This document shows, piece after piece, positions 36,656 through 44,814 of a stretch of 64,000 bases of DNA. Under the pieces are notes generated by a model. It was not told the DNA's origin, searched no databases, and was given only the letters and a program-made list of their open reading frames with translations. The DNA comes from Arthrobacter sp. Bi26 (GTDB lineage Bacteria > Actinomycetota > Actinomycetes > Actinomycetales > Micrococcaceae), in the NCBI RefSeq assembly GCF_918697925.1, contig NZ_CAKKMF010000014.1:1-64000 (forward strand). Reading direction: 5' to 3'. Within the stretch, counting starts at the first letter, position 1; every line of letters begins with the position of its first letter. Position numbers and translations under genes: made by a program.

Positions 36656-37022
36656 TTTTCCTCCAGGAAGAAAGAGTAGGCGCTACGACGGAAGTTCAAT
36701 GAGTGTCTGTCTGCGGTGTTCCGCTGATCTCTGTTGTCACTGATGGATTCGCAGCACTGCGCCGAGGCGCACTGATGGAAGCTACTTTAGTGGCCTGCGC
36801 CACGTGCACGTAGCAGACTTCACGGCAATTACCCAGATTGTTGAGAACTTGTTACCTAGGGGTAGCCGGGGTCCGTAGCCGGCCCTCCTGCCAGCGAGGG
36901 CGCGCAAACGCCTCCGGCGCCGGTCCCCGCAGGAACTGGCGCCGGAGGCGTCGAAGCGGAAACTGGCGCCGGAGGCGTCCACGTGTCCGGCAGGCGGTTT
37001 CTGGTGATGCGCCGGCGCCGTG
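36656..37022. other. intergenic region upstream of bmpA with inverted and direct GC repeats
   Basis: About 365 bases without a gene. The right part holds a 14-bp inverted repeat (36908-36921 with 36938-36951) and a second direct copy of its right arm (36961-36979, AACTGGCGCCGGAGGCGTC). It may terminate the oxidoreductase gene. The left part must hold the bmpA promoter; TAAAGT near 36785-36790 on the minus strand is a possible -10 box but is not convincing. Confidence 0.5.
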
Positions 37023-38054
37023 TTAGAGCCGCACCAGCATCTTGCCAGTGTTGGCGCCGTCGAGCAGGTCCATAAAGGCCTGCGGGGCGTTGTCCAGGCC
37101 GTCCACCACGGTCTCGTCGTAGCGGACCGTTCCATCGGCGAGCCAGGCGGACATGATCTCGACGAACTCGGCCATGTGCTGCCAGTAGCCGCCCACCAGG
37201 AAGCCCTTGAGTGTCAGCTGTTTGCCGATCGCCTGCATGAGGTTCCGCGGCGCGGGCGTGGGTTCGGTCGCGTTGTACTGGGCAATCGCCCCGCACATGG
37301 CCACCCGGCCGCCGACGGTGAGCGTGGACAAGGCTGCTTCCAGGTGCTCGCCGCCGACGTTGTCGAAGTAGACGTCGATCCCGCGCTCACCCGCGGCCGC
37401 GGCGAGCTGTTCCGCAACCGGGCCATCGTGATAGTTGAACGCAGCATCGAAGCCGAGTTCGAGCAGCCGTGCCACCTTTTCCGGCGAGCCGGCGCTGCCG
37501 ATGACCCGGGACGCTCCCATGGCCCTGGCGATCTGCCCCACGAGCGAGCCGACCGCGCCGGCGGCGCCCGAGACGAAGACGGCGTCGCCGGGCTTGAATT
37601 CTGCGACCTTCAGCAGTCCCGCGTAGGCGGTCAGGCCGGTCATGCCGAGGGCTCCGAGGAACGCGGATGCCGGGGCCAGATCGGTGCGCGCCAGGGTGGT
37701 GGCCGCGGCATCGACGACGGCGTATTCACGCCAGCCGAGGCTGTGCACGACAGTATCGCCGACAGCGCGCCCGTCGGCGCGGGATGCGATGACTTCGCCG
37801 ACGGCGCCGCCGTCGAGCGCCTTGTCCAGCGCGAACGGCGCGGAGTAGGACTTGACGTCGTTCATGCGGCCGCGCATGTACGGGTCGACCGAGATGTAGA
37901 GGTTGCGGACCAGAACCTGGCCGTCCTGCAGCTCGGGCAGCGGAGACTGGGCGAGGCGGAAGTTCTCCGGCACGGGGCGGCCGTGCGGACGGGACGCCAG
38001 CTGGATCTCGCGGGTGGTGGCGGGAAGGGTGAGAGTTTCGGTTTTGGCGCTCAT
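37023..38054 (-). CDS. NADP-dependent MDR-superfamily oxidoreductase
   Basis: The product is 343 aa of the zinc-free medium-chain reductase type (leukotriene B4 dehydrogenase/CurA-like). SVDPYMRGRMNDVKSYSAPF is the family N-terminal motif. VFVSGAAGAVGSLVGQIARA with the NADPH-binding GAAGAVG is near residues 147-166, and VYFDNVGGEHLEAALSTL follows. Such enzymes reduce double bonds of enones. It shares an ATGA overlap with ohr and should be part of the ohrR-ohr operon, perhaps removing reactive carbonyls made by lipid peroxidation. Confidence 0.9.
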   Translation of the reverse strand: MSAKTETLTLPATTREIQLASRPHGRPVPENFRLAQSPLPELQDGQVLVRNLYISVDPYMRGRMNDVKSYSAPFALDKALDGGAVGEVIASRADGRAVGDTVVHSLGWREYAVVDAAATTLARTDLAPASAFLGALGMTGLTAYAGLLKVAEFKPGDAVFVSGAAGAVGSLVGQIARAMGASRVIGSAGSPEKVARLLELGFDAAFNYHDGPVAEQLAAAAGERGIDVYFDNVGGEHLEAALSTLTVGGRVAMCGAIAQYNATEPTPAPRNLMQAIGKQLTLKGFLVGGYWQHMAEFVEIMSAWLADGTVRYDETVVDGLDNAPQAFMDLLDGANTGKMLVRL

Positions 38055-38482
38055 GCGGCTACCTCCAGGATGGTGATGTCGACAGTGATGTTGCCGCGGG
38101 TGGCGTTGGAGTAGGGGCAGATCTGGTGGGCTTTGGCCACCAGGGCCTCGGCGGTCTGCCGGTCCACGGCGGGCAGGGCGATCTCGAGCTCTGCGGCCAG
38201 GCCGTATCCGGCACCGTCTGCGAGGGCGCCGAAGTGGATTTTGGCGGCGACGGCGGAGTCCGTCAGGTCGGCGCGTTCCTTGCGTCCCACGAGGCGCAGG
38301 GCGGAGTGGAAGCACGCGGCATAGCCGGCGGCAAAGAGCTGTTCGGGATTGGTTCCGGCGCCGTCGCCACCGAGTTCCACCGGGCTGGCGAGGGTGACGC
38401 TGAGCTTACCGTCCTTGCTGACGGCGGTGCCGTCGCGGCCTTCGCCTGAGGCCAGTGCCTCGGCTGTGTAAAGGGTCTTCAT
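38051..38482 (-). CDS. ohr: organic hydroperoxide resistance protein Ohr
   Basis: The product is 143 aa of the OsmC superfamily. It reduces organic and lipid hydroperoxides with lipoylated proteins as electron donors. The two catalytic cysteines are Cys57 (GYAACFHSAL) and Cys122 (HQICPYSNATRGN). TNPEQLFAAGYAACF is the family motif, with the paired Arg in the N-terminal domain in the usual place. ATG at 38482 is chosen; upstream codons add no conserved sequence. It lies between ohrR and the oxidoreductase gene. Confidence 0.96.
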   Translation of the reverse strand: MKTLYTAEALASGEGRDGTAVSKDGKLSVTLASPVELGGDGAGTNPEQLFAAGYAACFHSALRLVGRKERADLTDSAVAAKIHFGALADGAGYGLAAELEIALPAVDRQTAEALVAKAHQICPYSNATRGNITVDITILEVAA

Positions 38483-38565
38483 GGGGTTTCCGTTCTGTGG
38501 GCGGTAAGTCGTGGTGGGCAATGGCCCGGGGGAAGGCTTCAGGGAAAGGGTTTAGGGGAAGGGGC

Positions 38566-39030
38566 TTAGCGGGAGGCGTGGAGTGCGCTGGCCAGCCGGC
38601 CCAGCGTTTCGCGGAGCTGGTCCAGTTCCGCGGCGGTGAGCCCGGCGGCGTCCGCCAGGCGCTGCGGGATGCCGCTGGCCCTGGCGCTCAGGGCGGCGCC
38701 GGTTTCGGTGAGGAAGATCTCCACGCGGCGCTCGTCCTCGGCGGACCGGCGGCGCTGGACGAGGCCGAGCGCTTCGAGCCGCTTGAGCAGCGGCGACAGC
38801 GTGCCGGAGTCGAGTCCGAGCTCCTCCCCCAGCTCGCGGACGCTGCGCGGCTCCGCCTCCCAGAGCACCAGCATGGCGAGGTACTGCGGGTAGGTCAGGC
38901 CGAGTTCCTCCAGCATGGGCCGGTAGGCGGCCGTGGCGGCGCGCGAGGCCGAGTACATCGCGAAGCACACCTGCCGGTTCAGGCGGAGCGCTTCCGGGCT
39001 GGCAGGGCGGGCCTCTTCTGGCGTGGTCAT
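38566..39030 (-). CDS. ohrR: MarR-family peroxide sensor OhrR
   Basis: The product is 154 aa. It is a winged-helix repressor that lets go of DNA when its N-terminal cysteine is oxidised. Cys22 in LNRQVCFAMYSASR is the sensing residue in the position typical of OhrR. LTYPQYLAMLVLWE and SGTLSPLLKRLEALGLVQRR are the DNA-binding helices, and DERRVEIFLTETG is the wing. It is first in the operon ohrR-ohr-oxidoreductase, with a likely autoregulatory operator just upstream. Confidence 0.93.
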   Translation of the reverse strand: MTTPEEARPASPEALRLNRQVCFAMYSASRAATAAYRPMLEELGLTYPQYLAMLVLWEAEPRSVRELGEELGLDSGTLSPLLKRLEALGLVQRRRSAEDERRVEIFLTETGAALSARASGIPQRLADAAGLTAAELDQLRETLGRLASALHASR

Positions 39031-39046
39031 GGATTCACCATATCGC

Positions 39047-39074
39047 ACAATTGAGTTGTACACAATTTAGTTGT
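39047..39074. promoter_or_regulatory. likely OhrR operator, two tandem palindromes
   Basis: ACAATT-G-AGTTGT (39047-39059) and ACAATT-T-AGTTGT (39062-39074) are two imperfect palindromes with a 15-bp centre spacing, 17 nt upstream of ohrR. They resemble the known OhrR box (TACAATT-AATTGTA) of Bacillus. A third half-palindrome TTGTGCACAA overlaps the right end. Confidence 0.75.
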
Positions 39075-39269
39075 GCACAACCGAACATGGCCGGCTGACC
39101 CCAGAAGCTGCCGCGGCCGCTGAATCTCCCCATCTTCGCCGGGCTCCGACGGCGCGTCGGCCCGCAACGCCGGCGCGTCCCGGCGTCGTGCTGGCAAAGG
39201 TGGGGAAACTCAGCGCGGCAGGTGCGGTGCCGGTGCAGGGAGAGTCGGGGCCAGGTGCCGGGACTGTAG

Positions 39270-40469
39270 TTAGAGGTCGCGGATGGTGCGCAAGGCCGCC
39301 GCGGTGAGCACCTGGATGCCGAGGCCGAGCGCCCGCTCGTCGACGATGTAGTCGCCGCGGTGGAGGTCATACTCTTCCCCGCCCGGAGTCTTGGTGCCCA
39401 GGCGCATCATGGCACCGGGGGTGTCGGCCAGGAACCAGGCGAAGTCTTCCCCGCCCATGGACTGCGGTGTCAGGACCACGGCGCCCTCGCCGATTTCGGC
39501 GCGGGCCGCCGCCTCGATCAGCGCCGTCTCGTGCTCGGAGTTGACCACCGGCGGCACACCGCGGGTATGTTCCAGGTGGACGTCGACGCCGTAGGGCTCG
39601 GCGACTTGCCGGATGATGTCATCGAGCAGCTCGCCGGCGTCGTGCCAGGCCTCGCGGTCCAGGCACCGCATGGTGCCGGCCATGTAGCCGCTGCCGGGGA
39701 TGGCGTTCGGGGCCGAGCCGGCGGAGATCTGGCCCCAGACCACGGACACGCCGCTGCGGACATCGACACGGCGCGAGAGCACGGCGGGAACATTGACCGC
39801 GATCTGTGCCAGGGCGAAGACCAGTTCCTCGGTCAGGTGGGGGCGGGAGGTGTGGCCGCCGCGGCCGGAGAGTTCAATCTTGATGGTGTCCGAGGCGGAG
39901 GTGATGGCCCCGATCCGGGTGCCGATCTTGCCGATCTCGATCCGGGGATCGCAGTGCAGTGCCAGGATCCGCGGCACGCCTTCCAGGACGCCCTGCTCGA
40001 TGCAGGAGGTGGCGCCGCCGGGCATGGTTTCCTCGGCCGGCTGGAAGATGATCCGGACCGTTCCCCGCAGCGGGGACTGCTCATGCATGCGCTGCAGGAC
40101 CAGCGCGATGCCGAGCATGGTGGTGGTGTGGACGTCGTGGCCGCAGGCGTGGGTCACGCCGTGGTTCTTCGAGGCGAACTCGAGGCCCGTTTCCTCGATG
40201 ATCGGCAGGGCGTCGATGTCCCCGCGCAGGGCGGTGGCGATGGGACCCTGTCCGACGTCGACCGTCAGGCCCGTGCCCTCGAGGCGGCGGGGTTTGAGCC
40301 CGGCTTCCTCAAGCCGTTTCGCCAGCTTGTCGGTGGTGCGGAACTCCTTGAACGAAAGTTCCGGGTGCGCATGGAGGTCGCGGCGGAAAGCGATCAGCTC
40401 CGGCAGGAGGGGCTCCAGCCACGGCCCCACGAGAGTCGTGGGCTCAGCTTCAGTCGAGTAGTTGCGCAC
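39270..40469 (-). CDS. M20 family metallo-amidohydrolase
   Basis: The product is 399 aa. The family removes acyl or aminoacyl groups from amino acids or auxin conjugates with two metals. ALRGDIDALPIIEETGLEFA, THACGHDVHTTTMLG (His/Asp), FQPAEETMPGGA (Glu-Glu), LALHCDPRIEIG and the SMGGEDFAWFL metal-ligand end are present; this is the hippurate/IAA-amino-acid hydrolase subgroup (dimerisation domain near ASDTIKIELSGRGGHTSRPH). GTG at 40469 stands 6 nt after TAGAGT. The substrate is not known, and nothing in the neighbourhood sets it. Confidence 0.88.
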   Translation of the reverse strand: MRNYSTEAEPTTLVGPWLEPLLPELIAFRRDLHAHPELSFKEFRTTDKLAKRLEEAGLKPRRLEGTGLTVDVGQGPIATALRGDIDALPIIEETGLEFASKNHGVTHACGHDVHTTTMLGIALVLQRMHEQSPLRGTVRIIFQPAEETMPGGATSCIEQGVLEGVPRILALHCDPRIEIGKIGTRIGAITSASDTIKIELSGRGGHTSRPHLTEELVFALAQIAVNVPAVLSRRVDVRSGVSVVWGQISAGSAPNAIPGSGYMAGTMRCLDREAWHDAGELLDDIIRQVAEPYGVDVHLEHTRGVPPVVNSEHETALIEAAARAEIGEGAVVLTPQSMGGEDFAWFLADTPGAMMRLGTKTPGGEEYDLHRGDYIVDERALGLGIQVLTAAALRTIRDL

Positions 40470-40475
40470 GGAATA

Positions 40476-40481
40476 ACTCTA
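40476..40481 (-). promoter_or_regulatory. probable -10 box of a leaderless transcript (M20 gene)
   Basis: On the minus strand TAGAGT is followed by TATTCC and then GTG at 40469. Confidence 0.45.
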
Positions 40482-40567
40482 GCGAGCGGACAATGAATAG
40501 CGGCATCGGGTACGGCGCGTTACGGATTGCTGAACATTTGCTCAACCCCTGACCCGCTCCAATCTGC

Positions 40568-41701
40568 CTACAGGACGTCGGTGTCGCCCTTTGCCTTGAT
40601 GGCATCCACGGCCTGCTTGACCCGCTGCGAGTGTTCCTTCGTGGTGACCAGCAGGGCATCCGGGGTGTCAACGATCACGACGTCCTTGATGCCGATCAAC
40701 GCGATGACGCGCTTGGTATCGGAGACCACCACGCCACTGGCGTTCTCGGTGAAAACGCGTGCGCCCTCGCCCAGTACCGTGACCTCGTCGACCTCCTTGG
40801 CGCTGTTGAGCCGGCCTACGGAGGCGAAGTCCCCGACGTCGTCCCAGAGGAACGTTCCGGGCACCACGGCGACGTCGCCGGCGGCGGCGGCCGGTTCGGC
40901 GACGGCGTAGTCAATGGCGATCTTGGGCAGGGTGGGCCACACCCGGGCCGTGACGGCGTCGCGCTCCGGGGTGTCCCAGGCCTTGGCGATTTCCTGGAGT
41001 CCGGCGAAGAGCTCGGGCTGGTTGGCCTCGAGGTGCTTGAGCATCAGCGAGACCGGCGCCACGAACATGCCCGCGTTCCAGACATATTCCCCGCTGTCGA
41101 CGTACTGCTGGGCCACTTCCTCGCTGGGCTTCTCCACGAACTCCACCACGGACTGCGCGCTGGGAGCGTCCGGAATGTTGAGGTTCGCGCCGGAGCGGAT
41201 GTAGCCGAATCCGGTGGAGGGATGGGTCGGCTTGATGCCGATGGTGACGATCTTCCCCGCGGCGGCGGTGTAGACGGCCTCACGGACGGCGTCCTGGAAG
41301 AGGTCATCGGGGCTGATGACCTGGTCCGCAGCGAACGAGCCCATGATGATGTCCGGGTCCCGCTCATGCAGGATGGCCGCGGCGAGGCCGATCGCGGCAC
41401 CGGAGTCCTTGGGTTCGCTTTCCAGGACAAGGTTGGAGTCCAGGACCTCGGGCAGCTGGCGGCAGACGGCTGCCCTGTGGGCGGCGCCGGTCACCACCAG
41501 CACGTGCTTGCCGGCGACGGGCTGGAGGCGGTCATAGGTCGCGCGCAACAAGGTGCTGCCCGAACCGGTCAGGTCGTGAAGGAATTTCGGGGCTGCTGCC
41601 CGCGACAGGGGCCAAAGACGGGTCCCCACCCCGCCCGCCGGAATAACCGCAATAAAACGGTCCAACGGTGAATCCTGGCTTGTCACTTTGTCTGTAGTCA
41701 T
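40568..41701 (-). CDS. manC: mannose-1-phosphate guanylyltransferase
   Basis: The product is 377 aa, the short type without a C-terminal isomerase domain. It makes GDP-mannose from mannose-1-phosphate and GTP for cell-wall glycans or mannosylated lipids. AVIPAGGVGTRLWPLSRAAA, then PKFLHDL, is the nucleotide loop. ASFAADQVI-type and STGFGYIRSG motifs and FVEKPSEEVAQQYVDSGEYV with WNAGMF are the sugar-1-phosphate site. ATG at 41701 is preceded 7 nt upstream by TAAAGT. It is divergent from the sdh operon. Confidence 0.93.
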   Translation of the reverse strand: MTTDKVTSQDSPLDRFIAVIPAGGVGTRLWPLSRAAAPKFLHDLTGSGSTLLRATYDRLQPVAGKHVLVVTGAAHRAAVCRQLPEVLDSNLVLESEPKDSGAAIGLAAAILHERDPDIIMGSFAADQVISPDDLFQDAVREAVYTAAAGKIVTIGIKPTHPSTGFGYIRSGANLNIPDAPSAQSVVEFVEKPSEEVAQQYVDSGEYVWNAGMFVAPVSLMLKHLEANQPELFAGLQEIAKAWDTPERDAVTARVWPTLPKIAIDYAVAEPAAAAGDVAVVPGTFLWDDVGDFASVGRLNSAKEVDEVTVLGEGARVFTENASGVVVSDTKRVIALIGIKDVVIVDTPDALLVTTKEHSQRVKQAVDAIKAKGDTDVL

Positions 41702-41708
41702 CACCGCT

Positions 41709-41714
41709 ACTTTA
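41709..41714 (-). promoter_or_regulatory. manC: probable -10 box of a leaderless transcript (manC)
   Basis: On the minus strand TAAAGT is followed by 7 nt (AGCGGTG) and ATG at 41701. Confidence 0.4.
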
Positions 41715-41867
41715 GCCGACAGCGGCCAAATCGCCCCAGATTGGGCCGGGATCACGCCCTTCCAGCCCCCATGACGATGGCCAAATGTGGCGTTCGTCTC
41801 AAAACCAACGCAAAACAGCACCGGGGCCTGTCAACAAGGGGTTCCTAAATTGAATAAGCTGTGAGCG

Positions 41868-41885
41868 AAGCCTAGATTTAGGCTT
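41868..41885. promoter_or_regulatory. palindrome in the sdhC upstream region
   Basis: AAGCCTA-GATT-TAGGCTT is a perfect 7-bp inverted repeat about 85 nt before the sdhC start. It could be an operator for the sdh operon; no regulator is assigned. Confidence 0.4.
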
Positions 41886-41968
41886 GAGCTTACGAGTGCT
41901 CTCGCAGCAGGCGTTCCCCCCGCGTGGATCCCATGCCAGCGCCGCTGTGTTGCAGGGAGGTTTATTCA

Positions 41969-42349
41969 GTGCCGACAAAACCAGCTGGCACCTTGTACCG
42001 CGGCCGTGAAGGCATGTGGTCCTGGGTTGGACACCGCATTACAGGTGTAGTGATTTTCTTCTTCTTGTTGGTCCACGTGCTGGACACCTCATTGGTGCGT
42101 GTGTCCCCCGAGGCCTACACCGCCGTGATTGGTGCCTACAAGAACCCCCTCATGGCCCTGGGTGAAACGGGCCTTGTCGCGGCGATCGTGTTCCACGCCT
42201 TCAACGGCCTGCGCATCATCGCCGTCGACTTCTGGAAGAAGGGTGCCAAGTACCAGCGTCAGATGCTCTGGACGGTCCTGGGCCTCTGGGTCGTCGTCAT
42301 GGTCGGCTTCTCCATCCGCCACCTGTCCCTCGCCCTTGGAGGTCACTAA
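41969..42349 (+). CDS. sdhC: succinate dehydrogenase cytochrome b subunit
   Basis: The product is 126 aa with three transmembrane helices. GREGMWSWVGHRITGVVIFF followed by LLVHVLDTS holds the conserved SdhC Ser/Arg/His site, and VFHAFNGLRIIAVDFW carries the second His, which may bind haem. It anchors SdhAB to the membrane and passes electrons to menaquinone. The GTG start at 41969 has AGGGAGG 8 nt upstream. An in-frame ATG at 41924 lacks such a site. It is first in sdhCDAB. Confidence 0.93.
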   Translation: MPTKPAGTLYRGREGMWSWVGHRITGVVIFFFLLVHVLDTSLVRVSPEAYTAVIGAYKNPLMALGETGLVAAIVFHAFNGLRIIAVDFWKKGAKYQRQMLWTVLGLWVVVMVGFSIRHLSLALGGH

Positions 42350-42352
42350 GCC

Positions 42353-42817
42353 ATGACTGCAACCATTCAGAGTCCGCGCAGCGGAAAGATCCAGCCCAAG
42401 TACCGCCGGACCGGCGGTTCCAAGGGCAACTTCGAGATGCTCGCCTGGCTCTTCATGCGCCTCTCCGGCGTTGTGCTGGTGGTGCTGATCTTCGGCCACC
42501 TGACCGTCAACCTGCTGGTCGGCGAGGGCATCCACGCGATCGACTTCGGCTTTGTGGCCGGCAAGTGGGCCGACCCGTTCTGGCAGTTCTGGGACCTGGC
42601 CATGCTGTGGCTCGCCATGCTGCACGGCACCAACGGCGTCCGCACGATCATCAATGACTACGCCGAGAAGGACGCCACGCGCCTCTGGCTGAAGATTGTG
42701 CTCTACGCGGCCACCACGGTCATCATCATCCTGGGCACCCTGGTCATCTTCACGTTCGATCCGTGCCCCGTGGCCAACGGCGTCCAGCTTCCCGGCGGCT
42801 TCTGCCCGGCGCCATAA
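42353..42817 (+). CDS. sdhD: succinate dehydrogenase hydrophobic membrane anchor subunit
   Basis: The product is 154 aa with three transmembrane helices (GNFEMLAWLFMRLSGVVLVV, MLWLAMLHGTNGVRTIINDY, LYAATTVIIILGTLVIFTFD). MRLSGVVL and HGTNGVR are the family sites for quinone and possibly haem. It starts 3 nt after sdhC (GAGGTCACTAAGCC before ATG). The C-terminus carries PVANGVQLPGGFCPAP, which is slightly longer than in many homologues. Confidence 0.92.
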   Translation: MTATIQSPRSGKIQPKYRRTGGSKGNFEMLAWLFMRLSGVVLVVLIFGHLTVNLLVGEGIHAIDFGFVAGKWADPFWQFWDLAMLWLAMLHGTNGVRTIINDYAEKDATRLWLKIVLYAATTVIIILGTLVIFTFDPCPVANGVQLPGGFCPAP

Positions 42818-42855
42818 CGGCAAACGCCGTAACGGCAAAGGCCGTAACGGCGGGG
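42811..42855. repeat. three tandem 15-bp units overlapping the sdhD stop
   Basis: GCCATAACGGCAAAC, GCCGTAACGGCAAAG and GCCGTAACGGCGGGG lie head to tail; the first contains the sdhD stop codon TAA (42815-42817). Confidence 0.85.
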
Positions 42856-43013
42856 AACCGCCGCGGACCGCTGCCCCAACGGGTAAGAACTTGCGGTCCC
42901 TCACGGCAACTGATCTTGCCTGCCAAGCGCAGGCGCAGATTGCACGAGAATCCACCGGGCAGGCACGGCCCGCCGGTGGGTTATAGCGAATTTTGAGAGA
43001 AAGAGCGTCTGGT

Positions 43014-44813
43014 ATGCAGGTCCATAAGTACGACGTCGTGATCGTCGGTGCCGGTGGCGCCGGGATGCGCGCGGCGATCGAATCAGGTCAGCGCGCCCGA
43101 ACAGCAGTATTGACCAAGCTCTACCCCACCCGGTCCCACACCGGCGCGGCGCAGGGCGGCATGTGTGCGGCCCTGGCCAACGTCGAGGAAGACAACTGGG
43201 AGTGGCACACCTTCGACACCATCAAGGGCGGCGACTACCTGGTTGACCAGGACGCTGCCGAGGTCATGGCGAAGGAAGCGATCGACGCCGTCCTGGACCT
43301 GGAAAAGATGGGCCTGCCGTTCAACCGCACGCCCGAGGGCCGCATTGACCAGCGCCGTTTCGGTGGCCACACCCGCGATCACGGCAAGGCACCGGTCCGC
43401 CGCGCCTGCTACGCCGCCGACCGCACCGGCCACATGATCCTGCAGACCCTGTACCAGAACTGCGTCAAGCACAACGTCGAGTTCTACAACGAGTACTACG
43501 TCCTGGACCTGCTGACCGTCGAAGAGGACGCTGTCCGCGAGGACGGCACGCCGTACAAGCAGAAGCGCGTTGCCGGCGTCGTGTCCTACGACCTCGCCTC
43601 CGGCGAGCTGCACGTCTTCCAGGCCAAGTCCGTGGTGTTCGCCTCCGGCGGCGCCGGCAAGGTCTTCAAGACCACCTCCAACGCCCACACCCTCACCGGT
43701 GACGGCATGGGCATCGCGTTCCGCCGCGGCATCCCCCTGGAGGATATGGAGTTCTTCCAGTTCCACCCGACAGGCCTGGCCGGCCTGGGCATCCTGCTCT
43801 CCGAGGCCGCCCGCGGCGAAGGCGCCATTCTGCGCAACTCCGAGGGTGAACGCTTCATGGAGCGCTATGCACCCACCATCAAGGACCTCGCCCCGCGCGA
43901 CATCGTGGCCCGCTCCATGGCCAACGAAGTCCGTGAGGGACGCGGCTGCGGCCCGAACAAGGACTACGTCCTCCTGGACCTGACGCACCTTGAGCCCGCG
44001 CACATCGATGCCAAGCTGCCGGACATCACCGAGTTCGCCCGCACCTACCTGGGTGTGGAGCCGTACACGGAGCCGGTTCCGGTGTTCCCGACGGCGCACT
44101 ACGCCATGGGCGGCATCCCCACCAACATCACCGCCGAGGTCCTCCAGGACAACGACACGGTGGTCCCGGGCCTCTACGCCGCCGGCGAGGTTGCCTGCGT
44201 CTCCGTCCACGGCTCCAACCGCCTGGGCACCAACTCGCTGCTGGACATCAACGTGTTCGGCAAGCGCGCCGGCATCGCCGCGGCCGAATACGCCAAGACC
44301 GCCGACTTCGTGGAACTCCCCGCTGACCCGGAGGCCTACACGCTGAACCTGCTGGACCACGTCCGCACCTCCGACGGCACCGAGAAGGTCGCTGCGATCC
44401 GCAAGGAACTGCAGGACACCATGGACGCCAACATGCAGGTGTTCCGCACCGCGGACACGCTGAACCAGGTCCTGAAGGACATTGCCTCCTTCGAGGAGCG
44501 GTACCAGCGCATCAGCGTCCAGGACAAGGGCAAGCGCTTCAACCTGGACCTGCTCGAGGCCGTGGAGCTGGGCTTCCTGCTGGAGCTCGCCAAGGTCATG
44601 ACCGTGGCGGCCCTGCACCGCGAGGAATCCCGCGGCGGCCACTTCCGCGAGGACTTCCCCGAGCGCGACGACGAAAAATTCATGAAGCACTCCATGGCGT
44701 ACAAGGACGAGCACGCCCCGGCGGATGGTTCCGCCGAGGCGATTGCCGGCATCCGGCTTGCCACCAAACCGGTGGTCTTTACGCGCTACGAGCCGATGGT
44801 GAGGAAGTACTAA
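43014..44813 (+). CDS. sdhA: succinate dehydrogenase flavoprotein subunit
   Basis: The product is 599 aa. It oxidises succinate to fumarate with covalent FAD. VVIVGAGGAGMRAAIESGQR is the FAD dinucleotide motif, and TRSHTGAAQGGMCAAL carries the His that holds FAD covalently. RRFGGHTRDHGKAPVRR-type, HPTGLAGLGILLSEAARGEG, AHYAMGGIPTN and HGSNRLGTNSLLDINVFGKR are the substrate and capping elements. ATG at 43014 is used rather than the in-frame TTG at 42993, giving MQVHKYDVVIVGAG as in homologues. It overlaps no neighbour and is followed at 1 nt by sdhB. Confidence 0.97.
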   Translation: MQVHKYDVVIVGAGGAGMRAAIESGQRARTAVLTKLYPTRSHTGAAQGGMCAALANVEEDNWEWHTFDTIKGGDYLVDQDAAEVMAKEAIDAVLDLEKMGLPFNRTPEGRIDQRRFGGHTRDHGKAPVRRACYAADRTGHMILQTLYQNCVKHNVEFYNEYYVLDLLTVEEDAVREDGTPYKQKRVAGVVSYDLASGELHVFQAKSVVFASGGAGKVFKTTSNAHTLTGDGMGIAFRRGIPLEDMEFFQFHPTGLAGLGILLSEAARGEGAILRNSEGERFMERYAPTIKDLAPRDIVARSMANEVREGRGCGPNKDYVLLDLTHLEPAHIDAKLPDITEFARTYLGVEPYTEPVPVFPTAHYAMGGIPTNITAEVLQDNDTVVPGLYAAGEVACVSVHGSNRLGTNSLLDINVFGKRAGIAAAEYAKTADFVELPADPEAYTLNLLDHVRTSDGTEKVAAIRKELQDTMDANMQVFRTADTLNQVLKDIASFEERYQRISVQDKGKRFNLDLLEAVELGFLLELAKVMTVAALHREESRGGHFREDFPERDDEKFMKHSMAYKDEHAPADGSAEAIAGIRLATKPVVFTRYEPMVRKY

Positions 44814-44814
44814 G

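Noticed and set aside
36856-37296. Pro/Ala/Thr-rich open frame on the minus strand, with repeated TPPAPV units
   Set aside because: It overlaps the oxidoreductase gene in another frame, and its repeats come from the GC-rich inverted repeat, so it looks like a shadow.
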